Shown one piece after another: positions 15,700 through 24,935 of a stretch of 64,000 bases of DNA. The stretch lies in assembly GCA_965229335.1 (NCBI GenBank), contig OZ245874.1:6634001-6698000 (forward strand), given 5' to 3'. This DNA is from JAFKFH01 sp017307375. GTDB lineage: Bacteria; Pseudomonadota; Alphaproteobacteria; Ferrovibrionales; Ferrovibrionaceae. The notes beneath the pieces are model-generated. The model did no database searches. It was not told where the DNA came from and worked only from the letters and a program-made list of their open reading frames with translations. How positions within the stretch are numbered: the stretch's first letter is position 1; each line of letters begins with the position of its first letter. The translations under genes were made by a program, and so were the position numbers.

Positions 15700-16622
15700 C
15701 GACCGACCGGACCGCGCGCGGCTGGGTGGTCCGCCTGGCGTCGGGCGAGATGGACGAGGGCGAACTCAACCGATTCAAGGCGTGGCTCTCGGCCGATCCG
15801 TCCCACCGGGCGGCCTTCGAGCGGGAGCGCCTGAGGTGGCGCGACCTCGCCGCGCTGGCGCCGGCGTTTGCCGCTCCGCCGCAACGCCGGCCGCAACGCC
15901 GCCTGGTCCTCGCCGCCGCGCTGGCCGTCGCCGCCTGCCTTGCCGTCTTCGTCGCCTGGCCCCCGCTACGCCTGGCGCTGCTGACCGACCACGCGACCGG
16001 GCCGGGCCAGCGCGCCAGCATCACCCTGCCCGACGGGTCGGTCGTCGAACTCAACACCGACAGCGCCATTGCGATCCACTACTCGCCGGGCGAGCGGCGC
16101 ATCGATCTGTTGCGCGGCGAGGCCCTGTTTGCCGTTCGCAGCGACAAGACCCGGCCGTTTCGCGTCGCGGCCAGGGGCGGAACCGCCCAGGCCGTCGGCA
16201 CGGCCTTCGTCGTGCGCGACCGCGACGGTCTCGTGGTCACGACCGTCACCGAGGGCACCGTCGCGGTCGCCTCTCCCGAACAAGCGGAACCCGGCGGCGT
16301 TCTGCTCGCAGCCCCCGGCGACCAGATCGCCTATGCCGAGGGCCAGCCGCCACGCCGCCTCGGCCGCGCCGATATCGGCGCGGTGACCGCCTGGCGGCAG
16401 GGCGGCATCGTGCTCGACGGGGCACGCTTCAGCGATGCGCTGGCCGAACTCGAGCGTTACCGGCCGGGCAGGATCTTGCTGCTGGGCCGCGATCCGGCAA
16501 CGCTACGGCCGGTCAGCGGCATCTTCGCCACCGACCGCATCGACGCCGCAATTGCCGGTCTGGCCGCGACCCACGGCCTGACGGTAAGCCATGTCGGCAG
16601 CCTGCTGACGATCCTGCGCTGA
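15696..16622 (+). CDS. FecR-family anti-sigma/signal transducer
   Basis: The product has 308 residues. An N-terminal cytoplasmic part with DUF4880-like features (FKAWLSADPSHRAAFER) precedes a single membrane helix at about 70-90. The periplasmic FecR domain starts with GQRASITLPDGSVVELNTDS and LLRGEALFAVRSDKTRPF. The C-terminal part (LDGARFSDALAELERYRP, then VSGIFATDRIDAAI) resembles the usual receptor-contact region. It relays the occupied state of the receptor to the sigma factor, whose stop codon overlaps its start. Confidence 0.93.
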   Translation: MTTDRTARGWVVRLASGEMDEGELNRFKAWLSADPSHRAAFERERLRWRDLAALAPAFAAPPQRRPQRRLVLAAALAVAACLAVFVAWPPLRLALLTDHATGPGQRASITLPDGSVVELNTDSAIAIHYSPGERRIDLLRGEALFAVRSDKTRPFRVAARGGTAQAVGTAFVVRDRDGLVVTTVTEGTVAVASPEQAEPGGVLLAAPGDQIAYAEGQPPRRLGRADIGAVTAWRQGGIVLDGARFSDALAELERYRPGRILLLGRDPATLRPVSGIFATDRIDAAIAGLAATHGLTVSHVGSLLTILR

Positions 16623-16682
16623 AAAAAAATCCGTCGGCAGGTTGGGGTTTTCCCCTCCCCACCCGTCACATCTCTGCCGGTT

Positions 16683-16707
16683 CATGCAAATGCGGGGCAT
16701 TTGCATG
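16683..16707 (+). promoter_or_regulatory. 11-pair inverted repeat in the receptor leader
   Basis: CATGCAAATGC and GCATTTGCATG are perfectly complementary around GGG. The repeat lies 33 bases before the receptor ATG and 60 bases after the FecR stop. The short loop allows an RNA hairpin, and the symmetry also suits a dimeric DNA-binding protein. It may set the receptor apart from the regulatory genes by processing, attenuation or repression. Confidence 0.6.
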
Positions 16708-16739
16708 TGTGTTTCTTTGCTTTGGGGGATTTCCAGTCG

Positions 16740-19214
16740 ATGGCACGAGGTTCGAGGGTATTGGTTCTGTCGGCTGCGCTGATGGCCGGCTTGCCCGGCC
16801 TGGACGGCCCGGCCATGGCGCAAGGCCAGCCGCCGGGATCGAGCCAGGCGGCGGCACGCAACTTTGCGATCCCGGCACAGCCACTCGGCCAGGCCCTGCG
16901 CCTGTTCGCCGACCAGTCCGGCTACCAGCTCGCCTATGCCACCGAGGACATGCAGGGCGCGACCACCCGCGGCGTCAATGGCAGCCACACGCCGGAAGCC
17001 GCCCTGCAGATCCTGCTGAGCGGGACTGGCATCGGCTATCGCCTGACGGCGTCGAATACCGTCACGCTGTCACGCCAGGCAAGCCAAGGCAGTGCCGACG
17101 TCACGACGCTCGGCGCCGTGACGGTTCAGGGACAGGCCTATCAGGATGCCTGGGGCCCGGTGCAGGGCTATGTCGCGCAGCGCAGCCTGACCGCCACCAA
17201 GACCGACACCCCGCTGATCGAGACGCCGCAGTCGATCTCGGTGGTGACCCGCGACGAGATGGAGGCGCGTGCCGCGCGCACCGTCGGCGACGCCCTGTCC
17301 TACACGGCCGGCGTCAGTACCGGTCGTACCGGCGAATCGTCCTATTTCGGCGGTGACGGCATATCGATCCGCGGGTTCGGCGGCGACGGCACCACCGGCG
17401 TCTCGTTCAACGAATATGTCGACGGCATGCGGCTGCGCGGCTCGGGCTACGTCACCGCGGGTCTCGATCCGTTCCTGTTCGAACGCGTCGAGGTGATCAA
17501 GGGTCCGGCGTCGGTACTGTACGGCCAGTCGACGCCCGGCGGCATCGTCAACATGGTGTCAAAGCGCCCGACGCTGACGCCGCTGAACCAGGCCGAGCTG
17601 CAGGTCGGCAACTACAACCGCCTGCAGGGGTCGTTCGATCTGTCGGGGCCGGTCGACAAGGGCGGGGAATTCCTCTACCGGCTGTCCGGCCTGGCCCTGC
17701 GCACCGACACCCAGACCGACTTCTCGCATCGCCAGCGCACGGCATTGGCCCCGTCCTTCACCTGGCGGCCGACCAACGACACGTCGCTGACCTTGCTGAC
17801 CAGCTACCAGCATGACGACTTCGCCGGCTCGCCGCTGAACTTCCTGCCGACGATCGGCACGGTGGTGAAGAACCCCTACGGCAAGCTGTCGACCAGCTTT
17901 TTCGCCGGCGACCCGAACTACAACAAATGGGACCGCACGACCTACGCCGGCGGCTGGCTGTTCGAGCATCGCTTCAACGAAACCTGGACCGTGCGGCAGA
18001 ACACCCGCTATGTCCGCAACAACCTCGACTACAACGGCGTCTATCAGAACAGCCTGCAGGCCAACCTGCAGACCGTCACCCGCTCGGCCTTCAGCCTGAT
18101 CGAGCATTCCAACGACCTGACGGTCGACAACCAGGTTCAGGCGAACTTCGCGACCGGCGGCCTCTACCACACCGCGCTGTTCGGCGTCGACGGCCAGAGC
18201 TTTGCCTTCGATACCTATCGCGGCATCGCGACGGCCCAGCCGCTCAACATCTGGCGGCCGGTCTATTACCAGCAGATCCCGATGCCGGTGCTCTACCAGT
18301 CGAACCGGCAGACCGGCGGCCAGGCCGGGCTCTACGCCCAGGACCAGATCCGCTACGGCAATACCCAGCTGCTGGTGGGCATCCGCCAGGACTGGACCGG
18401 CAACACCGTCAAGAACCGCCTGAACGGTGCCAAGACCGATTCCTCGGCCGATGCCTTCACCAAGCGGGCCGGGCTGATCCATGTCTTCGATGCCGGGCTG
18501 GCGCCCTATGTCTCCTACGCCGAATCGTTCGAGCCGACCGCCGGCACCGACTATTCCGGCCAGCCGTTCAAGCCATCGAAGGGGCGGCAGTATGAAGCCG
18601 GCGTGAAGTACCAGCCGAACGGGGTCGATGCCTTCGTCACCCTGTCGGCCTTCAATCTGACCCGCACCAACGTGCTGACCACCGATTCCGCGCACCCGAA
18701 CTACAACGTACAGACCGGCGAGATCCGCTCGCGCGGCATCGAGCTCGAGGGCAAGGCGACGCTGGCCGCGGGCCTGAACCTGACCGCCGCCTATACCTTC
18801 CTCGATGCCGAGGTGACGCAGAGCAACGATACGGTCACCGGTCTCTACGGCGTGCGCGCGCCGATGAAGGGCAAGACGCCGGTCGCCGTGCCGCGCCATG
18901 CCGCCTCGGCCTGGGCGGACTACACCATGCCGCGCGGCAAGCTTGCCGGCCTCGGCCTCGGCCTCGGCGTCCGCTATGTCGGGGAAACCTACGGCGATCC
19001 GGCGAACGTGACCAAAGTGCCGGCCTTCACCCTGTTCGACGCCGCCGTCCACTACGACCTCGCCGGGCTGTCCGACGCGATGGCGGGCTGGCGTGCCTCG
19101 GTCAATGCGACCAATCTGTTCGACAAGGAATACGTCTCGGCCTGCACCGCGGTCGACCGCTGCTACTACGGGCTCAGCCGGACGGTCATGGCGACGGTGC
19201 GCTACCGCTGGTGA
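16740..19214 (+). CDS. TonB-dependent siderophore receptor with STN signalling domain
   Basis: The product has 824 residues from the ATG at 16740; an upstream in-frame TTG lies in the hairpin and lacks signal-peptide character. A signal peptide ends near PAMAQG. An STN domain follows (FAIPAQPLGQALRLFADQSG to about residue 105), then a plug (TPQSISVVTRDEMEARAART, GPASVLYGQSTPGGIVN) and a 22-strand barrel ending in an aromatic Trp. The C-terminal CYYGLSRTVMATVRYRW is typical of ferric-siderophore receptors of the FpvA/FoxA/FhuE group. The STN domain should contact the FecR protein. It imports a ferric siderophore across the outer membrane; which one is unknown. Confidence 0.95.
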   Translation: MARGSRVLVLSAALMAGLPGLDGPAMAQGQPPGSSQAAARNFAIPAQPLGQALRLFADQSGYQLAYATEDMQGATTRGVNGSHTPEAALQILLSGTGIGYRLTASNTVTLSRQASQGSADVTTLGAVTVQGQAYQDAWGPVQGYVAQRSLTATKTDTPLIETPQSISVVTRDEMEARAARTVGDALSYTAGVSTGRTGESSYFGGDGISIRGFGGDGTTGVSFNEYVDGMRLRGSGYVTAGLDPFLFERVEVIKGPASVLYGQSTPGGIVNMVSKRPTLTPLNQAELQVGNYNRLQGSFDLSGPVDKGGEFLYRLSGLALRTDTQTDFSHRQRTALAPSFTWRPTNDTSLTLLTSYQHDDFAGSPLNFLPTIGTVVKNPYGKLSTSFFAGDPNYNKWDRTTYAGGWLFEHRFNETWTVRQNTRYVRNNLDYNGVYQNSLQANLQTVTRSAFSLIEHSNDLTVDNQVQANFATGGLYHTALFGVDGQSFAFDTYRGIATAQPLNIWRPVYYQQIPMPVLYQSNRQTGGQAGLYAQDQIRYGNTQLLVGIRQDWTGNTVKNRLNGAKTDSSADAFTKRAGLIHVFDAGLAPYVSYAESFEPTAGTDYSGQPFKPSKGRQYEAGVKYQPNGVDAFVTLSAFNLTRTNVLTTDSAHPNYNVQTGEIRSRGIELEGKATLAAGLNLTAAYTFLDAEVTQSNDTVTGLYGVRAPMKGKTPVAVPRHAASAWADYTMPRGKLAGLGLGLGVRYVGETYGDPANVTKVPAFTLFDAAVHYDLAGLSDAMAGWRASVNATNLFDKEYVSACTAVDRCYYGLSRTVMATVRYRW

Positions 19215-19471
19215 AGGCGCTCGACATCGCATCGCGCGTCGGTGCGGCCGTGGTCGGGGGATATGCCCTGGCCACGGCCGTGGCGCTTGGCGCGACCGCC
19301 CTGCCCGGGACCCGGGCCGAGGCGGTCCAGATCGGCATCATGCTCGGCTTCCTCGCCTATGCGGCGGCCATGATCTGGGCCTTCGCCGCGCGCAGCGCCA
19401 TCCGCGCCTGGGCCGGCCTGATCGGACCGGCCGCCGTGCTGGCCCTGATCGGCTGGATCGGTGCATCATGA
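19211..19471 (+). CDS. DUF3649 small membrane protein
   Basis: The product has 86 residues from a GTG that overlaps the receptor stop codon (GTGA). Three hydrophobic segments (AAVVGGYALATAVALG, IGIMLGFLAYAAAMIWAF, AGLIGPAAVLALIGWIG) fill most of the chain. This matches DUF3649, a family of small inner-membrane proteins found beside PepSY-TM proteins in iron-uptake loci. Its function is unknown. Its stop overlaps the start of the next gene (ATGA). Confidence 0.85.
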   Translation: MKALDIASRVGAAVVGGYALATAVALGATALPGTRAEAVQIGIMLGFLAYAAAMIWAFAARSAIRAWAGLIGPAAVLALIGWIGAS

Positions 19472-20952
19472 AAAACGGCTTTCGTCGCACGATGGCCTGG
19501 GCGCATGGCTGGGCCGGGCTGGTGGTCGGCTGGCTGCTGTTCGCCGTGTTCCTGACCGGGACGCTGAGCTTCTATCGCCAGGAGATCACCGCCTGGATGC
19601 GCCCGGAATGGCGGCCCGGACCAGCCATCGAGCGCAGCCTGGCGGCCGATCGGGCCGAAGCACGGCTCGAGACGATCGGCAGGCAGGCCAATCGCTGGCT
19701 GATCGACCTGCCTGACGGCCGCGACCGCGCCGCCCATCTCGCGGTCTGGCGCGACCCCGGACAGGCCCCGCGCTTTCAGCGCGAGGAATTCGATCCTGTC
19801 GCCGACCGCCCCGTCGATGCCCGGCGGACCTATGGTGGCGACTTCCTCTACTACTTTCATTTCGACCTGCAGATGCCGTCCATCTGGGGCCGGCTGCTGG
19901 TCGGGCTCGCCGCCGTGATCATGCTGGCGCTGATCGTCTCGGGCATCGTCGTGCATGTCCGCATCTTCAAGGACTTCTTCACCTTCCGGCCGCAGAAGGG
20001 AGGGCAGCGTGCCTGGCTCGACGCCCACAACGCCGTCGGCGTGATGGCCCTGCCCTTCCATCTGATGATCACCTATACCGGCCTCGTCACGCTGATGTTC
20101 CTCTACCTGCCCTGGGGAATCGACCTCGCCTATCGCGGCGACCGCGCGGCATTCTACGCCGAGGCCGCCCTGGCCCAGTCGCCGCCGGCCCCCACGGGCA
20201 AGGCCGTTCCGCTGGTGCCGCTGGGCCCGCTGGTCGCCACGGCGGAGGCGCACTGGGGCCTGCCCGCCGGCCGCATCGACGTCTACCGGCCTGGCGATGC
20301 CGCGGCGGTCGTGCGGATTCATGCCGCCGATTCCTCGGGCCTGGCCCATCGCCGTCACCAGATTGCGTTCGACGGCACGACGGGCGCCATCCTGGCGGTG
20401 GAAGACGGCCGGCCGGCCGGCATCGTCAGGGCCGTGATGTACGGCCTGCATCTCGGCCGCTTCGCCGGACCGACCCTGCGGCTGCTCTATGTCGTCGCCG
20501 GCCTGGCCGGAACGGCGATGATCGCCACCGGCCTGGTCCTGTGGCTGGTCAAGCGCCGGCCGCGCCGCCAGCGCCTGATCGAAGGATTGAACGTCGGCGC
20601 GATGGCCGGCCTCGTCATCGCCATCGCAGCCTTCTTCTGGGCGAACCGTCTGATCCCGGCCGAACGCGCCGGTCGCGACGATCTCGAAGCCGTCGTCTTC
20701 TTCGCCACCTGGGCAGTGGCGGCCGTCCACGGCGCCTGCCGGCCGCACCTCAGGGCGTGGACTGAACAGCTTGGCTTCGCCGCCCTGCTCTACGGAGGCC
20801 TGCCCGTCCTCAACGGGGCTACGTCCGGCCGCCATCTCGGCCACAGCGTGGCCCAGGGGGACTGGATGCTCGCCGGCTTCGATCTCGCCGGTCTCGCCAT
20901 CGGCCTGTTCCTCGGCTGGCTGTCGCTGCGGGTGGCGCGATGCTCGCGCTGA
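19468..20952 (+). CDS. PepSY-associated transmembrane protein, probable periplasmic iron-release reductase
   Basis: The product has 494 residues. The N-terminal AWAHGWAGLVVGWLLFAVFL and a following FYRQEI are signatures of PepSY-TM proteins. Further membrane segments lie near residues 145-170 (VGLAAVIMLALIVSGIVVHV), 200-215, 340-365 and in three C-terminal helices. Conserved histidines (YYFHFDLQMP, LPFHLMITYTG) could bind haem. Family members encoded next to siderophore receptors are thought to reduce or release iron in the periplasm. The gene is coupled by overlap to the genes on both sides. The upstream open frame was discarded because it lies inside the receptor gene. Confidence 0.9.
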   Translation: MKNGFRRTMAWAHGWAGLVVGWLLFAVFLTGTLSFYRQEITAWMRPEWRPGPAIERSLAADRAEARLETIGRQANRWLIDLPDGRDRAAHLAVWRDPGQAPRFQREEFDPVADRPVDARRTYGGDFLYYFHFDLQMPSIWGRLLVGLAAVIMLALIVSGIVVHVRIFKDFFTFRPQKGGQRAWLDAHNAVGVMALPFHLMITYTGLVTLMFLYLPWGIDLAYRGDRAAFYAEAALAQSPPAPTGKAVPLVPLGPLVATAEAHWGLPAGRIDVYRPGDAAAVVRIHAADSSGLAHRRHQIAFDGTTGAILAVEDGRPAGIVRAVMYGLHLGRFAGPTLRLLYVVAGLAGTAMIATGLVLWLVKRRPRRQRLIEGLNVGAMAGLVIAIAAFFWANRLIPAERAGRDDLEAVVFFATWAVAAVHGACRPHLRAWTEQLGFAALLYGGLPVLNGATSGRHLGHSVAQGDWMLAGFDLAGLAIGLFLGWLSLRVARCSR

Positions 20953-21275
20953 TCGGCCTGGCCTATGCCGGCCTGGCATGGCTATGCCTGGCGATGGATC
21001 GCCACCACCGCCAGGTGACGGGTGCCGCGGTCGGGGCCGCTTTCGCCCGCTCGCTCCGGCTTGCCGGATCCGTCGCGCTGGCCCTGTCGTTTGCCGCAGC
21101 GGTCGCCGCCGACGGCTGGAGCTTCGGCCCGGTTGCCTGGTTCGGCGGCGTGACCGCGGCGGGCCTTGCGCTCGTCCTGCTGCTGCCCTACCGGCCGAGG
21201 CTGGCGGTCGGGCTGAGCCTGGCGGGATGCCTGGTCGCCATCCTCGATGTGGCCGCCGGCGCGCTTCTACGCTGA
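20940..21275 (+). CDS. DUF3325 small membrane protein
   Basis: The product has 111 residues and overlaps the end of the PepSY-TM gene by 13 bases. Four hydrophobic segments are visible (LIGLAYAGLAWLCLAMD, LAGSVALALSFAAAVAA, VAWFGGVTAAGLALVLLL, AVGLSLAGCLVAILDVA). The conserved MDRHHRQV after the first helix is the DUF3325 hallmark. The family accompanies DUF3649 and PepSY-TM proteins in iron-uptake operons; its biochemical role is unknown. Confidence 0.86.
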   Translation: MLALIGLAYAGLAWLCLAMDRHHRQVTGAAVGAAFARSLRLAGSVALALSFAAAVAADGWSFGPVAWFGGVTAAGLALVLLLPYRPRLAVGLSLAGCLVAILDVAAGALLR

Positions 21276-21328
21276 CACGTGATCTGCTATTTCTGACGAC
21301 CGGACCCGGTCCTGCAGAGAGCGATCAG

Positions 21329-22492
21329 ATGAAACGGCGCCGGCTTCTCTCGCTTCTCGCTGGCGCCGCCATGGCCCCGCATCTTTCCTTGCTCGCCCAT
21401 GCGCAACCTGCCGGCGGCTGCAACGGTCCGGCCGTGCTGGACGATGGCTGGCCCGTAGCCGGCCGCGACCGCCATGTCGACCACGATGCGCTGTGCAGGA
21501 TGGCCGACCGCTTGGGCGGCGGCAGCGCCAACATCCATGCCGTCGCGGTCGTCCATGGGGGCAGCCTCGTGTTCGAGCGATATTTCAGCGGGCTCGACGA
21601 AGTTCCCGGCCACTTCTACGGCCGCCGCGTCGAAGACGTCGCCTTCGGCACGGACACGCTGCACGACATGAAGTCGGTCTCGAAGAGCGTTGCCTCGCTC
21701 GTCGTCGGCATCGCGATCGACCGCGGTCTCATATCGGGCGTCGACGAACCGATCTTCAGCTTCTTTCCCGAATTGTCCGATCTGCGTTCGCCCGAAAAGG
21801 ACCGCATCCGGCTGTCGCATGTGCTGGACATGTCGATGGGTCTGGCCTGGGTCGAGGCGACACCGGCAACGGGCAATTTCGACAACGACGAAGCCCGCAT
21901 GAACATGGCGTGGGACCCGTGCCGCTACGTCCTCGGCCGGCCGGTCACGGCCCCGGCCGGCCAGGAATTCTTCTACAATACCGGGGCCCTGAGGCTGGTA
22001 TCGGCCATTATCCGCAAGGCCACCGGACAGCCGCTGGACGACTTCGCCCGGTCGGCCTTGTTCGACCCGATCGGCATCACCGGCGCGGTGTGGGACCGGG
22101 TCAGGGGCGAAACCGATGCCGGTGGCGGGTTGCGCCTGCGTCCCCGCGACATGGCCAGGATTGGCCAGCTCGTCCTGGCCGGCGGGCGCTGGAACGATCG
22201 GCAGGTCGTGTCCCGGGACTGGCTTGCCACATCGACGGAAGCGAGGCGCAAGGCCGTCGACAACATGTCCTACGGATTCCTCTGGTGGCTCGGCGATGCC
22301 CGGCTCCAGGGGCGGGATTTCCGCTGGATCGGCGCGCTGGGACGCGGCGGCCAGTCGATCCGCATCGTGCCCGAACTCGATCTCGTCGTCGTGGTGACGG
22401 CAGGATATTATCAGGACTACAGTCCCCGCGCGTTCCAGACGCAGTACGGCGTGTTTCGCGATGTCCTGCGTGCCGTGGCGCCGACGGGCTGA
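21329..22492 (+). CDS. exported serine hydrolase, class C beta-lactamase fold
   Basis: The product has 387 residues. A signal peptide with a basic start (MKRRRLLSLLAGAAMAPHLS) is followed by a beta-lactamase/transpeptidase fold. Ser116 and Lys119 make the SxxK motif in MKSVSKSVAS. YNTG supplies the YxN motif and GRGGQSIRIVPELDLVVVVT the third strand region. The family covers esterases, peptidases and beta-lactamase-like enzymes. It lies 53 bases after the iron island on the same strand, so it may be co-expressed, perhaps hydrolysing an imported ligand. That link is inference. Confidence 0.9.
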   Translation: MKRRRLLSLLAGAAMAPHLSLLAHAQPAGGCNGPAVLDDGWPVAGRDRHVDHDALCRMADRLGGGSANIHAVAVVHGGSLVFERYFSGLDEVPGHFYGRRVEDVAFGTDTLHDMKSVSKSVASLVVGIAIDRGLISGVDEPIFSFFPELSDLRSPEKDRIRLSHVLDMSMGLAWVEATPATGNFDNDEARMNMAWDPCRYVLGRPVTAPAGQEFFYNTGALRLVSAIIRKATGQPLDDFARSALFDPIGITGAVWDRVRGETDAGGGLRLRPRDMARIGQLVLAGGRWNDRQVVSRDWLATSTEARRKAVDNMSYGFLWWLGDARLQGRDFRWIGALGRGGQSIRIVPELDLVVVVTAGYYQDYSPRAFQTQYGVFRDVLRAVAPTG

Positions 22493-22541
22493 GCCGATTG
22501 TTGAACAGCACCTGTCACCCGAACATCCCCGAGGTTCGACC

Positions 22542-23528
22542 ATGCAGCGACGCGTTCTGGGGGCCGGCGGCCCCGCAGTCTCGGCCATCGGCCTCGGCTG
22601 CATGGGAATGTCGGAGTTCTACGGGCCGCGCGACGACGAGGGTTCGCGCGCCACGCTCGCCGCGGCGCTCGATCACGGCATCGATTTCTTCGACACTGCC
22701 GATACCTACGGTCTCGGCCACAACGAGACGCTGATCGGCGGCTTTCTGCGCGGGCGGGCGACACCGGTCACGATCGCCACGAAGTTCGGCATCGTGCGCG
22801 AACCCGGTCGCTATGATCGCCGCATCGACAATTCGCCGGCCTACATCGCCCAGGCCTGCGAGGCATCGTTGCGCCGGCTGGGGATCGAGACCATCGATCT
22901 CTATTACCTGCATCGCCGCGACCCGTCGGTACCGATCGAGGACGCGGTGGGCGCGATGGCCCGGCTGGTGGAAACCGGCAAGGTTCGCCGGCTCGGCCTG
23001 TCGGAAGTTTCGGTCGACAGCCTGCGGCGTGCCCATGCCGTCCATCCGATCGCGGCGGTACAGAGCGAATATTCGCTGTGGTCGCGCGAACCCGAGCGCG
23101 GCATGCTGGCCGCCTGCGCCGAACTCGGCGTGGCCTTCGTCGCCTATTCGCCGCTGGGCCGTGCCTTCCTGACCGGCTCGATTGCCGGTACCGGCGATCT
23201 GGCGGCAGACGACTTCCGCCGCCACAACCCGCGTTTCCAGGGCGAGGCGCTGGACCGCAACATCGCCCTGACACGGCAGCTGGCGGATTTTGCCGCGATG
23301 CGTGGGGCGACGCCAGCACAGATCGCCCTGGCCTGGATCCTGGCGCGGGAACCGCATGTCGTGCCGATTCCCGGCACCAAGCGCGTCCGCTACCTGGCAG
23401 AGAACGTCGCCGCGGCCGAGATAGCGATGTCGGCCGCCGAGGTCGCGACGCTCGACCGGATCTTCGCACCCGAGGCGGTCGCCGGCGCGCGCTATCCGGC
23501 GGCGGGCATGACCGGGATAGAAACCTAG
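22542..23528 (+). CDS. aldo/keto reductase
   Basis: The product has 328 residues forming an (alpha/beta)8 barrel. The catalytic residues are readable: Asp and Tyr in DFFDTADTYGLGHNE, Lys in TIATKFG, and His in LYYLHRRDPS. NADPH-binding elements include PIPGTKRVRYLAENVAA. The family reduces aldehydes or ketones in the cytoplasm; the substrate cannot be read. The ATG at 22542 follows a GAGGTTCGACC leader. The stop overlaps that of the convergent GST gene. Confidence 0.93.
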   Translation: MQRRVLGAGGPAVSAIGLGCMGMSEFYGPRDDEGSRATLAAALDHGIDFFDTADTYGLGHNETLIGGFLRGRATPVTIATKFGIVREPGRYDRRIDNSPAYIAQACEASLRRLGIETIDLYYLHRRDPSVPIEDAVGAMARLVETGKVRRLGLSEVSVDSLRRAHAVHPIAAVQSEYSLWSREPERGMLAACAELGVAFVAYSPLGRAFLTGSIAGTGDLAADDFRRHNPRFQGEALDRNIALTRQLADFAAMRGATPAQIALAWILAREPHVVPIPGTKRVRYLAENVAAAEIAMSAAEVATLDRIFAPEAVAGARYPAAGMTGIET

Positions 23529-24193
23529 CCCTCGACCGCGCGCCGGGACATGAACAGCTTCAACCCTTCCTCCATCTCGGTCCAGACCTGGCCGAGATGG
23601 GGATCGGCCTTCGCCACCGCGTCATACCCGGCGATGGCCGGATGGTCGGCGAGCAGGTCCGGCCTGCCGGCAAAGGCCATCAGCCCGCCGATGGCAAAGC
23701 GCATCGGGGTCAGCCAGGCATCGGCAGTGGTCAAACGGTCGCCGAACGCATAGCGCCCGGGCGCCAGCAACGGTTCAAGCTGTCCCAGGGCTTCGTCGAA
23801 CTTCGCAAACTGCGCCGAAATCGCCGCATGATCCCGGTGCTTCGCATCGAGCAGGCCGAACAGCGGCATCATCGCCGTCGTCACGTAGTTTTCCGCGATC
23901 TGGGTGATCAGGCGGACCCGGGCGCGGTCGGCGGCCCCGGTCGGGCGCAGCGGCGGACTGGGGAAGGCGTCTTCGAGGTATTCGACGATAACCCCGGATT
24001 CCGGCAGCGCGGTACCATCGTCCAGTACCAGTACCGGCACGCGGCCGAGCGGATTCAGCGCACGATAGTCGGGGGATCGGGCCCAGTCGGCCGGCGCCTG
24101 GACGATTTCGACGTCGAGGTCCTTGGCGTGGATCACCGCCCGCACGCGGGCGGCGAACGGCGACAGCGGCAGGGAATAGAGTTTCACCGGCAT
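23525..24193 (-). CDS. glutathione S-transferase family protein
   Basis: The product has 222 residues from the ATG at 24193, preceded by GAAGGA. The thioredoxin-fold half has LYSLPLSPFAARVRAVIH and NPLGRVPVLVLDDG, and the helical half has YAFGDRLTTADAWLTPMRF. The order matches soluble bacterial GSTs. The upstream extension of the open frame overlaps the divergent PAS_5 start and was not used. The substrate is unknown. Confidence 0.9.
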   Translation of the reverse strand: MPVKLYSLPLSPFAARVRAVIHAKDLDVEIVQAPADWARSPDYRALNPLGRVPVLVLDDGTALPESGVIVEYLEDAFPSPPLRPTGAADRARVRLITQIAENYVTTAMMPLFGLLDAKHRDHAAISAQFAKFDEALGQLEPLLAPGRYAFGDRLTTADAWLTPMRFAIGGLMAFAGRPDLLADHPAIAGYDAVAKADPHLGQVWTEMEEGLKLFMSRRAVEG

Positions 24194-24284
24194 TCCTTCG
24201 CGGTTTTGCTTACTGCTGCCGTCATAGCGCATCCGCACTGCGCCTTGATTGGAAAAACGCGGCAAGCCGTGTTTGACTTCCCGC

Positions 24285-24752
24285 ATGACCGATCCGGCCG
24301 ACTTCGTCCTGCCGCCCGGTGCCGACAGGAAACTGGCGGCACTTCATGACTTGTGGCTGGACCGGCGCGGCGCGCGCCGTTGGCCGGCCCGGGCCGATTT
24401 CGACGTGATCGAGTTCAAGCCGTGGATGGGCTGGCTGGCGTTGCTCGACGTCATCGAGGGCGGCACGGACCTGCGGTTCCGGGTGTTCCCGAGCCTGCAT
24501 GCCCAGCGCATCCACGCCGATCTCACCGGGCAGACGGTGCGCGACAATCCCGCCATCCGCGAGATGACCAAGCGATCGTATTTCGAGTGCATCGCGACCG
24601 GTCGGCCGCTTTACGGCAAGCTGGCGGAAGACCTGACGGCGGCGCGCTTCCGCTATTCCTGGAACCGGATCATCCTGCCGCTGGGCGCAACCGAGGCTGC
24701 GGTCGACATGATCATGGTCTGCGTGACCGAGGACTATTACCGCGCCTTCTGA
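24285..24752 (+). CDS. PAS_5-family small sensor-like protein
   Basis: The product has 155 residues covering a single PAS_5-type domain. It shows the family's R-x-P-x-R-xD pattern (RRWPARADFDVIEFKPWMGW), the LLDVIEG strand and a C-terminal WNRIILPLG strand. PAS_5 proteins are alphaproteobacterial, mostly free-standing, and of unknown ligand. Two paralogues occur at 35744 and 39376. It starts divergently from a GST gene. No output domain is attached. Confidence 0.88.
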   Translation: MTDPADFVLPPGADRKLAALHDLWLDRRGARRWPARADFDVIEFKPWMGWLALLDVIEGGTDLRFRVFPSLHAQRIHADLTGQTVRDNPAIREMTKRSYFECIATGRPLYGKLAEDLTAARFRYSWNRIILPLGATEAAVDMIMVCVTEDYYRAF

Positions 24753-24935
24753 TCAGGCGCGGATGTCGATCGACTGGCCCACGCCCTTGCCGGGTGCGGA
24801 CTGCACGGCAGTCGGCTGCTGCACCGGCGGCGGGGCCGGCGGCTGGTTCTCTTGCCGGCGCTCGACCTGGCGCGACTGAAGCTGAGCCTGATAGGCCCCG
24901 GACAGGCCGGGCGAATTGGCGGAAATGGCGTTCAT
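24753..24935 (-). CDS. hypothetical small protein, 60 residues
   Basis: The ATG at 24935 follows GGGGGAA. The chain begins MNAISANSPGLSGAYQAQLQ and is rich in Gln, Pro and Ser, ending in a short IDIRA. It looks largely disordered, with no membrane segment or cysteine. No family was recognised. The stop lies immediately next to that of the convergent PAS_5 gene. The ribosome site and compact fit support a real gene. Confidence 0.5.
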   Translation of the reverse strand: MNAISANSPGLSGAYQAQLQSRQVERRQENQPPAPPPVQQPTAVQSAPGKGVGQSIDIRA

